Positions 26,749-34,473 of a stretch of DNA of 64,000 nucleotides are shown here, piece by piece. The stretch is from an uncultured Lachnospiraceae bacterium (GTDB lineage: Bacteria > Bacillota > Clostridia > Lachnospirales > Lachnospiraceae), in NCBI GenBank assembly GCA_910578885.1, contig CAJTSH010000020.1, forward strand, positions 1 to 64,000, in the 5' to 3' direction. Positions within the stretch are counted from its first letter, which is position 1, and each line of letters opens with the position of its first letter. The notes below the pieces were generated by a model. It was not told the origin of the DNA, ran no database searches, and saw only the letters and a list, made by a program, of their open reading frames with translations. Both the position numbers and the translations under genes were made by a program.

Positions 26749-27244
26749 AATAATATCCGACCTCCTTCAATAAATGCTGTCCGACTCTTTTTCCAACGCT
26801 GTCGTAAAGAGCCTGTTCAAGAACTGCCTGTTTAAATCCAAATCGGCAGTACCCCTCAAGGCAAATATCATAATAATGATTTGTCGGGCATCCGAGCGGT
26901 CTGTCCTCATGCATGATATAAATAATTGCTTCCATTCCACCATTTACCTTCTCGTCAATAAAGGATTGTATTTCCACCCTCATCGTTTTCTTGTAATAAA
27001 ATGATGGGTAACCTTCGTAGCGGTCGAGGTGATGTTCATCCCTTTCACTAATCCGCCAAACCAAAACCGGAACCGTACTTCCCTTCTTTGGCTCAACCGT
27101 CAGATAACTTCCTGATTGGCTTCCTTTGAAAAGAAGCTGATAATCCTTAAGTTCTGCTGTCCCCACATACACTGCATCGGGACATCTCTGTGCCATTTGT
27201 GCCATTGACAGGTTGCTGCCATAGGCTAAATAATATTTATTCAT
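26741..27244 (-). CDS. Gamma-glutamylcyclotransferase-like protein (AIG2/GGCT fold)
   Basis: 167 residues. It opens with the family signature YYLAYGSNLS and continues with VYVGTAELKDYQLLF and VLVWRISERDEHHLDRYEGY, including the usual conserved glutamate region. GGCT enzymes release 5-oxoproline from gamma-glutamyl amines. Next to an amidoligase that would form such amide bonds, it could trim or reverse the modification. That pairing is inferred from adjacency. Confidence 0.88.
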   Translation of the reverse strand: MNKYYLAYGSNLSMAQMAQRCPDAVYVGTAELKDYQLLFKGSQSGSYLTVEPKKGSTVPVLVWRISERDEHHLDRYEGYPSFYYKKTMRVEIQSFIDEKVNGGMEAIIYIMHEDRPLGCPTNHYYDICLEGYCRFGFKQAVLEQALYDSVGKRVGQHLLKEVGYYYE

Positions 27245-27328
27245 ATTCGTCCATCCTTTCTGAAGGGTTCTTCCCTTCTACCACCTTAAGACCGCCGAAG
27301 CGGTCGGTGAGCCTCAAAGCTGAATCCT

Positions 27329-28270
27329 TCAAGCTGCTCTGCCGTGTCTGAAGGCTGTATCCCCTTCAAGGTTTTTGGTAAGGATGTCTCTTGCTGTTGC
27401 AAATTCATCTCCGATGAAGCCGAGTCTCAAAAGCCATGTTCTCATTGCGTATTTTGGATTCTCAACCTGTGGCTGTTTCGGGCTGGCACTCGCTACCATT
27501 TTCGCCATCTGGCTGAGTGCGAGGCAAAGCTGTATGTAACTCTTAAGTTCTCCTGCGTGTAAACCGCCCTTTCTTCCGTTGCCAGCATTGGCAAATTGGA
27601 AGCATCTGAACTCGATGGTCTTATGTGTGAAGCAAGCGTGGTAATTCAGCATTCTGTATCTTGAATCGTTGTAATGCTGATTTCTGCTGCCCCATACTCC
27701 TTCGTACCAAATGTCTGCAAGCTGTTCCATTGTCTTTGGCTTTCTTCTGTTCAGCCTTTCAAGGAAAGAAGGGTCAACTGTTCTGCAGTATCTGTTGATT
27801 CTGTTTCGGTCAAGTCTCATTGCGGAAATCAAAAGGCTTTCGTGGCTTGCCATGATGTTCGCAAGGTTTCTGAGGCTCTTTGGAGTGTGGCCATTCAGTC
27901 CGATGTGAATGTGTACTCCGCACATATGGGCAGGGTCGCTTTTTGCTCCATTATGTCTCAGCTGTCTTAAAATCTCCTGCAAATCCGGAATGTCCTCGTA
28001 GGTAAGAATCGGTGTTCCAAGTTCTGCCTTCTCGTCATCGGAAGCTGCCTGAATACTTGAATCTCTTGTGATTTTCCATTCTCTTCCCTTATTGTCCTTA
28101 CATGCCCATGCGCTGTAGCTTCCTCCGATGTACTTTACCGTTTCTTCGGTATGAAAATACTCCGCAATGGTTCTCGCTGCCTTTTCTCTTGTGATGTTGT
28201 ACATCTCCACCTCAACCCCAATGGTCTGCTTTTTCATTTTCTCAATCTGGATTCTTGTTTTTTCGTTCAT
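27329..28270 (-). CDS. Amidoligase family enzyme (COOH-NH2 ligase, glutamine synthetase-like fold)
   Basis: 313 residues from the ATG 7 bases after AAGGAAGG. The fold signature begins IGVEVEMYNITREKAARTIA, followed by WKITRDSSIQ, ELGTPILTYEDI, CGVHIHIGLNG and TIEFRCFQFANAG, which supply the metal and ATP ligands (E, H, R). Such enzymes join an amine to a carboxylate using ATP. The last 65 residues form a module also found at the end of the upstream neighbour. The substrate is unknown; a phage structural protein, host surface peptide or small molecule are all possible. Confidence 0.85.
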   Translation of the reverse strand: MNEKTRIQIEKMKKQTIGVEVEMYNITREKAARTIAEYFHTEETVKYIGGSYSAWACKDNKGREWKITRDSSIQAASDDEKAELGTPILTYEDIPDLQEILRQLRHNGAKSDPAHMCGVHIHIGLNGHTPKSLRNLANIMASHESLLISAMRLDRNRINRYCRTVDPSFLERLNRRKPKTMEQLADIWYEGVWGSRNQHYNDSRYRMLNYHACFTHKTIEFRCFQFANAGNGRKGGLHAGELKSYIQLCLALSQMAKMVASASPKQPQVENPKYAMRTWLLRLGFIGDEFATARDILTKNLEGDTAFRHGRAA

Positions 28271-28431
28271 TCTATGTACCTTCCTTTCGGCTGTTTGTTT
28301 TCCCTTTCGGTAGTACATATTCGCTCTAAAAGCACATATTATCAAGTTAATTCGGAGGCATAATGTACACAAATATTTACTGCTCATATCCATATGAAAT
28401 TGTGTATTTTATGGCAAAATCCACCCCTCTT

Positions 28432-29190
28432 CTATTCAGCAGATTCGGTGGATTTCTTACTGTTTCGTTCTTTCCATTTTTCCTTATCTTCCTCAGTTCG
28501 GAATGCGGTATGCCCTTTCAGTCTGGAAAGAAATACCTTTCTAGTGTCCTTTCCGTCCTTACCTCCAAGACCGATTCTGACAAGCCAGACTCTCATGTAA
28601 TATTTTTCATTTTCTTCGATGGTAGCCTTTGGACTTACTCTCTTTGCTTCCTTTGCCGTCTTTGCCATGCAAGCTGCCAATTCAGCATAGGATCTCGCTT
28701 CATCCTCGTTCAGCGGAAATCCGCAGAAAAATATTCTGTCCTCCCCAAAGGCAAGCCCCTCTATACTTTCTTCTTCCGCAATCTGTATCACTTTCTCAAG
28801 CGATATGTTTTCTTCCGCATCCAATCTCTCTACCAGCTTATCGGAAATTCTGAACACCTTTTTTCCGACTGCTTTTTCCAAAAGGTACTGTTTGCTGTGA
28901 ATCATGTAAATGAGGTTTTTAATACCCTCTGCTGTGAATCCCTCTATCGGAATCCCAATGTTAAGTCTGTCTGTTTCGCCTTCAGCAAGACCTCTCGCTA
29001 CTAATTCATTCTGCATGGTAAGTGCTGCCTCCTCGGATTCGTGTTCCACGTTGCCATCACGATCCACTGTATACTCCCCGACCTTGTATCCAAAGGATGG
29101 TGGTCCCTGATATTTTGCTTTTACATTAAGGATTTCCTCCATCGCTTTTACAACATCTTTTCTGTTTTCTGCTGTTGTTTTTACCTTCAT
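28432..29190 (-). CDS. Amidoligase-linked phage protein of unknown function
   Basis: 252 residues from the ATG 8 bases after GGAGG. The N-terminus contains GPPSFGYKVGEYTVDRDGNV and ALTMQNELVARG. The C-terminal 65 residues (MAKTAKEAKRVSPK then YYMRVWLVRIGLGGKDGKDT and LKGHTAFR) match the end of the amidoligase. The extreme C-terminus is lysine and glutamate rich. I recall relatives labelled virulence-related protein, an uninformative name. Its translation start is inside a strong hairpin. Confidence 0.65.
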   Translation of the reverse strand: MKVKTTAENRKDVVKAMEEILNVKAKYQGPPSFGYKVGEYTVDRDGNVEHESEEAALTMQNELVARGLAEGETDRLNIGIPIEGFTAEGIKNLIYMIHSKQYLLEKAVGKKVFRISDKLVERLDAEENISLEKVIQIAEEESIEGLAFGEDRIFFCGFPLNEDEARSYAELAACMAKTAKEAKRVSPKATIEENEKYYMRVWLVRIGLGGKDGKDTRKVFLSRLKGHTAFRTEEDKEKWKERNSKKSTESAE

Positions 29191-29195
29191 TTGCT

Positions 29196-29244
29196 TTTCC
29201 TCCATTCAATTTGGTACTACATATATCACTCTGAATGGAGGAAA
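29196..29244 (-). promoter_or_regulatory. Shine-Dalgarno-sequestering hairpin in front of the amidoligase cassette
   Basis: A perfect 13-bp inverted repeat TTTCCTCCATTCA ... TGAATGGAGGAAA with a 23-nt loop. On the minus strand transcript the 3' arm contains the GGAGG used by the next gene, so the folded leader would hide it. A promoter-like TTGCTA ... GATATA pair overlaps the 5' arm. Confidence 0.7.
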
Positions 29245-29262
29245 TAGCAAGTTATTTATTCA

Positions 29263-30657
29263 CTAATTTTCCCGTGATTCCGGCAGTGACATTGCCACCG
29301 CAAATGCCACAGTAGCGGTCACCGCATTCCCTGCCTGTTTGTAAAGCTGTGCATCTGAATTAACAGATGCCGCTTTATCAAATAAAACATCTGGGAAACC
29401 TTGCAGACGGAAACACTCTCTCGGAGTGAGCCTGCGGATTCTTCCGCACTTCATAAGAGTCCCCATTTGCCCGGAGCAATCTAATGTCTGGGAACAGCCT
29501 TTTCCAACCCTTCCCCTTCTGGTATCGCTCTCAGGATATGCAAGGCTGATACCATCACCAACGTGTGCTTCGTCATACCCCTGTTTTGTACCATTTCTGA
29601 CACGGAGCATGGTTTCCTCATTCTGCTGCACTTTCTCACACACAAACACGCCATGTCTGTCCTGTGAGGTAAGCGTAAACATCGGCTCTCCATCTTCTTT
29701 CATCCGTCTGCCATTCTGCCTTTTCTCCATACGTTCCGGTGTCAGAACCGGATGCACTTCCATAACCGCAGAATTCATTGCAGTATGATTTACCATCCCG
29801 GAAGTATACCTTGCAGTTATGCATCTGGCATTTTCCGTCAGCTTTGGAGCATGGTTGCTCTGATCAATAAATATCCTTGTGCCACAGCCCTTGTTTACAG
29901 TAACCGTTGGTGCAATTCCGTCTTCGTGATAGACATTTCCACCCTGACCGTGACCACTCGGATTCAGATTACCCATAAGATACAAGCCAGTCTTGGCACC
30001 TACACCTCCGGCATTTCCAACGAGGGTAGCTGATATGCCATCCGTGCCATATACACGGTATCCCTGCATCCCACCTACAAGTTGGTTAAGAGTTGCTGCG
30101 TTTTCTCCGCAGAGAGGTAATATTTCTCGTCCACCTCGGCTTCTAAGATTTGCGATAATGAACACACGCTCCCTGTTTTGGGGGACTCCGAAGTCTTTTG
30201 AATTAAGCACCTGCCACCGACAGTCATACCCCGCTTCGTCCATTTCAGACAGAACGCTGGCAAAGTCGAAGCCTGAATTAATTGATAACAGGTTCTTAAC
30301 GTTCTCAACAAGAAGGTATGTGGGCTTATCACTTTCTTCTTTGCCTTTGATGAGGTCAATAATGTTGTAATATATCCCACTTCGCTCTCCGACAAGTCCC
30401 CGCTGTTTTCCTGCAACGGAGATATCCTGGCATGGGAATCCGAAACACCAGATGTCTGCATAGGGGACATCTTCTGATTTAAGTTTTGTGACATCATCTG
30501 CTTTCCACTCTCCTTCCGTGTCGTACATTGCCTCATAGGAAGCCCTCGCAAATCTGTCATATTCACAATAACCGATACACTTATGGCCGGCAGATTCCAG
30601 ACCAAGTCTGAAACCGCCTATGCCTGAACATAAATCAAGGAAGGTCAGCTGTTGCAT
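29263..30657 (-). CDS. DNA (cytosine-5-)-methyltransferase, phage Dcm type
   Basis: About 464 residues from the ATG after GGAAGG. Motif I LDLCSGIGGFRLGLE, motif IV with catalytic cysteine GFPCQDIS, motif VI VENVKNLL, motif VIII QNRERVFI, motif IX RLTPRECFRLQGFPD and motif X YKQAGNAVT. Between VIII and IX about 200 residues carry repeated G-I-x-x-T-(L/V) units, likely the target recognition part. It methylates cytosines in the phage DNA, probably against host restriction. The start overlaps the other methyltransferase gene. Confidence 0.93.
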   Translation of the reverse strand: MQQLTFLDLCSGIGGFRLGLESAGHKCIGYCEYDRFARASYEAMYDTEGEWKADDVTKLKSEDVPYADIWCFGFPCQDISVAGKQRGLVGERSGIYYNIIDLIKGKEESDKPTYLLVENVKNLLSINSGFDFASVLSEMDEAGYDCRWQVLNSKDFGVPQNRERVFIIANLRSRGGREILPLCGENAATLNQLVGGMQGYRVYGTDGISATLVGNAGGVGAKTGLYLMGNLNPSGHGQGGNVYHEDGIAPTVTVNKGCGTRIFIDQSNHAPKLTENARCITARYTSGMVNHTAMNSAVMEVHPVLTPERMEKRQNGRRMKEDGEPMFTLTSQDRHGVFVCEKVQQNEETMLRVRNGTKQGYDEAHVGDGISLAYPESDTRRGRVGKGCSQTLDCSGQMGTLMKCGRIRRLTPRECFRLQGFPDVLFDKAASVNSDAQLYKQAGNAVTATVAFAVAMSLPESREN

Positions 30658-31900
30658 TGGCTTCACCTTCCTTCCCTAAATCCCTATATGAAATTTTCAC
30701 ATTATTTCTAATAACAAAAACTTCATCCGCAGAGCCTTTCATCTCCATATAGCGGTTGACGATGACATCCACAAACTTCTCTTCCAGTTCCACACCATAA
30801 CAAATACGCCCTGTCTGCTCACAAGCCATAAGTGTCGAACCGGAACCAAGAAACGGGTCCAGAACAACACATCCCATCATGGAAGAATTCTGTACCGGGT
30901 ATGCCATCAGAGCAATCGGCTTCATAGTCGGATGGTCTTTGGATGCCTTCGGGCGGTCAAACTCCCATATGGTGGTCTGCTTCCTGTCGGAATACCACTG
31001 ATGCTTACCGCCTTTCTTCCATCCGAACAGACACGGTTCATGCTGCCACTGATAAGGACTGCGTCCAAGCACCAGTGCATTCTTTTTCCAAATACAGCAT
31101 CCCGATAACTTGAACCCAGCATCCGCAAACGCCTTTCTGAAATTCAGTCCCTCGGTATCAGCATGGAATACATAGATGGAAGCATCGTCCTCCATGTTCT
31201 GTTCCATATTCACAAAGGCAGCAAAAAGGAATCTGTAAAAATCCTCATCTGCCATATTGTCATTCTTAATCTTTCCGGCAGTCTCCTCCACATCTACATT
31301 GTATGGTGGATCTGTCAGAACCAGATTTGCTTTCTTGCCATCCATAAGGATGTTGTATGTTTCCGGTAAAATAGAATCGCCACAGATAACACGGTGTTTG
31401 CCCAAGAGCCACACATCACCTGTCCGTGCCACTGTTGGTTTTTTCAATTCCGCTTCTACATCGAAATCATCTTCTTTTACCTTTTTGTCATGCACCTTTG
31501 AAAATAGCTGTTCAATCTCCGGCGGTTCAAATCCTGTAAACCCTACATCAAAATCTGAGTCCTGCAAGTCCTGAATCAAATCCGCCAACAGTTCCTGATT
31601 CCATTCGCCTGAAATCTTATTCAACGCAATGTTGAGTGCCTTTTCCTGAGTTTTACTGACTTCCACAATCGCACACGGTACTTCCGTATAACCAAGTGCA
31701 GCTGCCACTGTTACCCTCTGGTGACCTCCGATAATTGTCATATCGGAATTAACCACTACAGGGTCAGCAAATCCAAATTCTTCAATGGAATGCTTAATCT
31801 TTTCATACTCCTTGTCCCCCGGCTTTAATTTTTTACGGGGATTGTACTCTGCCGGATTTAAGTCCTTAATCGGCAGAACCGATAGCTTCGCTGTCTTCAT
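30635..31900 (-). CDS. ParB-like domain / DNA adenine-or-cytosine N-methyltransferase fusion
   Basis: 421 residues. The first about 120 form a ParB/sulfiredoxin-type domain (IKDLNPAEYNPRK, IIGGHQRVTVAAALGY). The rest is a beta-class amino methyltransferase with DPPYNVD (motif IV) before DPFLGSGSTLMACEQTGR (motif I). The base methylated (N6-A or N4-C) cannot be decided. ParB-methylase fusions are common in phage modification sets. It overlaps the zinc-finger gene and the Dcm gene. Confidence 0.9.
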   Translation of the reverse strand: MKTAKLSVLPIKDLNPAEYNPRKKLKPGDKEYEKIKHSIEEFGFADPVVVNSDMTIIGGHQRVTVAAALGYTEVPCAIVEVSKTQEKALNIALNKISGEWNQELLADLIQDLQDSDFDVGFTGFEPPEIEQLFSKVHDKKVKEDDFDVEAELKKPTVARTGDVWLLGKHRVICGDSILPETYNILMDGKKANLVLTDPPYNVDVEETAGKIKNDNMADEDFYRFLFAAFVNMEQNMEDDASIYVFHADTEGLNFRKAFADAGFKLSGCCIWKKNALVLGRSPYQWQHEPCLFGWKKGGKHQWYSDRKQTTIWEFDRPKASKDHPTMKPIALMAYPVQNSSMMGCVVLDPFLGSGSTLMACEQTGRICYGVELEEKFVDVIVNRYMEMKGSADEVFVIRNNVKISYRDLGKEGEANATADLP

Positions 31901-32327
31901 CTTCTACCTCCCAAAATCTTGCTTTGATGTAGCAGTCATGACTGCAATACTTCCTTTTCCTGTTACCGTAGCTTAAGAACTCTTTACCGCAACGCACACA
32001 CACCGCATGGTACATGGCACTTTCTTTTCTGTTGATTCGTTCCGGATGTCCTTTCCACCATTCCCGTCTGCATTTATCCGAGCAGAACTTCTTTGGTCTT
32101 CCGGTATCCGGCTGTTTCATTACCTTACTGCAGTACAGACAAGCTTTCCCAAGCATGACCTGTTCCTGTATGTTTTTTGTCAGTGCCGAACCATAGCCGG
32201 AAAGCCCTCTGCTTTTACAGAAGTTCCTCACGATATCACGGGACAGCCCTACCATCAGAGCAATGGAACGGTAACCAATCCCCTGCTCCCTCATTTCCCT
32301 TATCTGCTTTGCCTGCTGCTCCGTCAT
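31866..32327 (-). CDS. Putative DNA-binding protein with helix-turn-helix and two zinc knuckles
   Basis: 153 residues. An N-terminal helix-turn-helix (REMREQGIGYRSIALMVGLS) is followed by two similar treble-clef modules, CLYCSKV ... KFCSDKC and CVRCGKE ... KYCSHDC. The repeat of Cys-x2-Cys/Cys-x3-Cys indicates two bound zincs. Function unknown; position between the HNH gene and methyltransferases suggests DNA binding in late regulation or packaging. Confidence 0.7.
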   Translation of the reverse strand: MTEQQAKQIREMREQGIGYRSIALMVGLSRDIVRNFCKSRGLSGYGSALTKNIQEQVMLGKACLYCSKVMKQPDTGRPKKFCSDKCRREWWKGHPERINRKESAMYHAVCVRCGKEFLSYGNRKRKYCSHDCYIKARFWEVEDEDSEAIGSAD

Positions 32328-32360
32328 ATCCTTTCACATCCTTCCATTCAAACGGGCATA

Positions 32361-32409
32361 AAAAATGGGTAAAAAAGCACCTCTTTTTGCGCCTTTTTAC
32401 CCATTAAAA
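32361..32409. terminator. Terminator-like hairpin after the HNH/noncoding segment
   Basis: AATGGGTAAAAA / TTTTTACCCATT, 12-bp perfect stem with an 18-nt loop, A/T runs on both sides. It may attenuate the late operon upstream of the zinc-finger gene or act as a structural element. Confidence 0.6.
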
Positions 32410-32459
32410 ACACGGTTTATCTATACTTTTTATCGAAACTCTCTGACGGATTTCCCTTG

Positions 32460-32606
32460 CATTTAAACACATTCTGCGAAAAATATTGCACCGCCGGACT
32501 ATCCCCCCTGCTTAATTCTGCGAAAATTCACGTTTGAGGGGGCGGCGGTCAATCCTGCACAGGATTGTGGAGATTTGATACCCCCACCCTTGTGTATGAT
32601 ACACAA
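32460..32606. other. Structured noncoding region, candidate cos/pac site
   Basis: About 280 bp without a gene between the HNH stop and the zinc-finger gene. It holds two copies of ATTCTGCGAAAA 44 bp apart, C-runs answered by G-runs (CCGCC ... CCCCCC / GGGGGCGGCGG), the palindrome AATCCTG-CA-CAGGATT and TTGTGTAT-G-ATACACAA. HNH proteins and cos sites are commonly adjacent in HK97-type phages. Cutting position is not known. Confidence 0.45.
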
Positions 32607-32960
32607 TCAATATTTATATTCCTGATACCTGTCCTCGGTCATTGTCTTCACATCATGGTGGTGCTTGCAAAGCGGCTGCCAGTTCCTCTCATCCCAAAAC
32701 AAAATCGGATCACCCCGATGCGGTTTGATGTGGTCAACTACAGTCGCTTTTACAAGCCTTCCTTCCCTCTGACACTGAACACAAAGAGGATGGCATTTAA
32801 GAAACCTTTCTCTTGCCTTTCTCCACTTACTGTCATACCCTCGCACTGCTGAATCCCTTCGCTCCTGCCCATGCAGTAAAGCGTGTTCTTCACAGTACAT
32901 TCCCTCCACCAGCTCCGGACAGCCGGGATGCTTACACGGTTTCTTTGGTTTCCTTGGCAT
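32607..32960 (-). CDS. HNH endonuclease
   Basis: About 117 residues from the ATG 9 bases after AAAGGAG. Zinc-binding cysteines (CKHPGCPELVEGMYCEEHA; CVQC) and the HNH core VVDHIKPHRGDP ... NWQPLCKHHHDVKT are all present. Phage HNH proteins of this type assist terminase in DNA cleavage at packaging. First gene of the late operon. Confidence 0.92.
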   Translation of the reverse strand: MPRKPKKPCKHPGCPELVEGMYCEEHALLHGQERRDSAVRGYDSKWRKARERFLKCHPLCVQCQREGRLVKATVVDHIKPHRGDPILFWDERNWQPLCKHHHDVKTMTEDRYQEYKY

Positions 32961-33089
32961 AGCACCACGCTCCTTTCTTATGTACCGGGTACGGTGAAAG
33001 GATAAAGCCCGTACCCATACCAATGTAAAAGACAGAAAAAAAGACCAAACCTCACAGGGTTCAGTCCACCTCTAATCTTTCACGCCTAC

Positions 33090-33157
33090 AATATACCACG
33101 AAAAATACTCCATGTCAGTACACCGGACGGTACACACTTAGTACACCTTTAGTACAC
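33090..33157 (-). promoter_or_regulatory. Late operon promoter with four GTACAC activator-like repeats
   Basis: Minus-strand -35 CTGACA (33113-33118) and -10 TATATT (33090-33095), spaced 17 bp. Directly upstream, GTACAC occurs at 33118, 33130, 33141 and 33152, i.e. once per helical turn, the first touching the -35 box. The arrangement suggests cooperative binding of an activator or repressor on one face of the DNA. The ArpU/RinA-like gene next door is the obvious candidate regulator. Confidence 0.75.
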
Positions 33158-33213
33158 CACCGAAGCAGCAAAAGGGGGTAACTTTTAAATATTCGGTAAT
33201 GCTATCTTTATGG

Positions 33214-33242
33214 TTGATAACTTACCAATTCAGAGTTAATAT
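33214..33242 (+). promoter_or_regulatory. Promoter of the plus-strand small gene
   Basis: -35 TTGATA and -10 TAATAT with exactly 17 bp between, 26 bp before the gene's ATG. It diverges from the late promoter. Confidence 0.8.
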
Positions 33243-33268
33243 GACCTCATGGTGAAAGGAGCGATTAC

Positions 33269-33568
33269 ATGGATAACAAATCCGTACTTTATCAACTGAT
33301 GGATACCCGAATGGGAGAAGCATTGCACAAGATTACAAAAGAGGATACTGCGTTTATGCAGACAAAAGAAAAAGCAGATGAATATGCTGCCAAACTGGCA
33401 TCTCTTAATCTGCCGGAAGAAACGATGCGTTTAATCGACCAGTATGTCAATGAACGCAGTGCCAATTGGGTACGCTATGGAGAACTTGCCTATATGCTCG
33501 GCTTTTCAGACTGCAAAGAACTGCTTCTTGGCTCCTGCCATATTCCAGAAATGAAAGATGAAGATTAA
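33269..33568 (+). CDS. Small helical protein of unknown function, only plus-strand gene in the phage
   Basis: 99 residues, acidic, mainly helical, no membrane segment. The sequence contains RMGEALHKITKEDTAFMQ and RYGELAYMLGFSDCKELLLG. It has a clear promoter, GAAAGGAG site and a terminator of its own, so it is probably expressed in the lysogen. No family recognised with confidence. Divergent from the late operon and convergent with mazF, a position used by phage morons, regulators or antitoxins. Confidence 0.8.
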   Translation: MDNKSVLYQLMDTRMGEALHKITKEDTAFMQTKEKADEYAAKLASLNLPEETMRLIDQYVNERSANWVRYGELAYMLGFSDCKELLLGSCHIPEMKDED

Positions 33569-33593
33569 CGAAACAAACTGTTGCATAATTTAA

Positions 33594-33616
33594 GGGTGGG
33601 ACACACAATCCCACCC
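33594..33616. terminator. Terminator between the plus-strand gene and mazF
   Basis: GGGTGGGA / TCCCACCC stem with a 7-nt loop between two converging genes. No strong U-tract on either side. Confidence 0.6.
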
Positions 33617-33620
33617 GGTA

Positions 33621-33983
33621 TCAGTTATATTCTTCAAAAACCCCTATCTGTATCTGAAGGGCAACCGTGATCTGCTCCATCAGAAGGTTATCCCGTATTT
33701 CCCCTATTTTATCTTTTACTTTTATCTTATCTACAGTATCGACCTGTTCAACCAATGCCATGCTCGGTCTTTTCAGTCCAATACAGCCGAAAAGCGGTAT
33801 CTGCACATGGGTTGGCATTTCAGGTCTTTTATGTATATTACCTGTAAGCGGAACAACCGTCACTGTTGGTCCATGACCATTTCCCCGGTTATTACCCACA
33901 ATCACTGCCGGCCGAATGCCACACTGTTTATGTGTCGTTTTGTCTTTTCCAAAATCCACAAAATAAACCTCGCCTCGTCTCAC
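33621..33983 (-). CDS. MazF/PemK-type mRNA interferase toxin
   Basis: 120 residues with the PemK fold: MRRGEVYFVDFG, RPAVIVGNNRGNGHGPTVTVVPLT, a central THVQIPL and the C-terminal QVDTVDKIKVKDKIG. Such toxins cut single-stranded RNA at short motifs. No MazE-type antitoxin is adjacent: upstream is the ArpU-like regulator 4 bp away and downstream a convergent gene. It could serve as a host shut-off or regulatory RNase. Confidence 0.88.
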   Translation of the reverse strand: MRRGEVYFVDFGKDKTTHKQCGIRPAVIVGNNRGNGHGPTVTVVPLTGNIHKRPEMPTHVQIPLFGCIGLKRPSMALVEQVDTVDKIKVKDKIGEIRDNLLMEQITVALQIQIGVFEEYN

Positions 33984-33987
33984 TGCC

Positions 33988-34473
33988 TCACCTCAAAATA
34001 AAACTTTCCGTCTGCCTGTCCCTCTCCTCATACAGCACATCCAATTCCTTTATGGCTTTCTTCCGGTATTTCGCCACCATTGTATGGCTGATATGATATT
34101 TCATCATCAGTTCTTCCCAAGTGAAACGCTCCACAGCCATATCCCATACAATTTCCGGTAATTTCCCGGAAAGTCCACGTACAGCATGTTCAAAAAAATC
34201 CAGTTCCTCTTTTATCTGTCCATACTGTCCGGCAAGATAAGATAACCATTCATCACTCATCCTGTCTGCCACCTTACGGTATGCAAGTGCTGCTCTTGCA
34301 GTCACATCCGAAACACCGCTTGTCTGTACTCTTTCCCCTTCCGGCTTAGAAAAAGTAAGGGAAGATATGACGGTGTCATAGTCAATTCCCTCACATCGGC
34401 TTAACTGAAATTCCAACACCGATAGTTCCCTTTTCAAATTCGGATATTCCTTAATCATCCTTTCTGCTCGCAC
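33988..34473 (-). CDS. ArpU/RinA-like late gene regulator (sigma region 4-like)
   Basis: 161 residues, GTG start 10 bases after GGAGGT. The N-terminal half is helical (YPNLKRELSVLEFQLSRCEG), and the C-terminus carries a helix-turn-helix (ERFTWEELMMKYHISHTMVA KYRKKAIKELD region) like sigma-70 region 4. Proteins of this type at this position control packaging and structural genes in Gram-positive phages. It overlaps the helicase gene by 23 bp and lies 0.8 kb from the late promoter. Confidence 0.75.
   Translation of the reverse strand: MRAERMIKEYPNLKRELSVLEFQLSRCEGIDYDTVISSLTFSKPEGERVQTSGVSDVTARAALAYRKVADRMSDEWLSYLAGQYGQIKEELDFFEHAVRGLSGKLPEIVWDMAVERFTWEELMMKYHISHTMVAKYRKKAIKELDVLYEERDRQTESFILR

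Noticed and set aside
28363..29004. Plus-strand frame of about 210 codons opposite the amidoligase-linked gene
   Set aside because: Cysteine- and phenylalanine-rich mirror translation without ribosome binding site; the minus-strand gene is supported by homology within the locus.
32590..32606. TTGTGTATGATACACAA as a tRNA or terminator element
   Set aside because: Too short for a tRNA arm set, no U-tract; kept only as part of the candidate packaging region.
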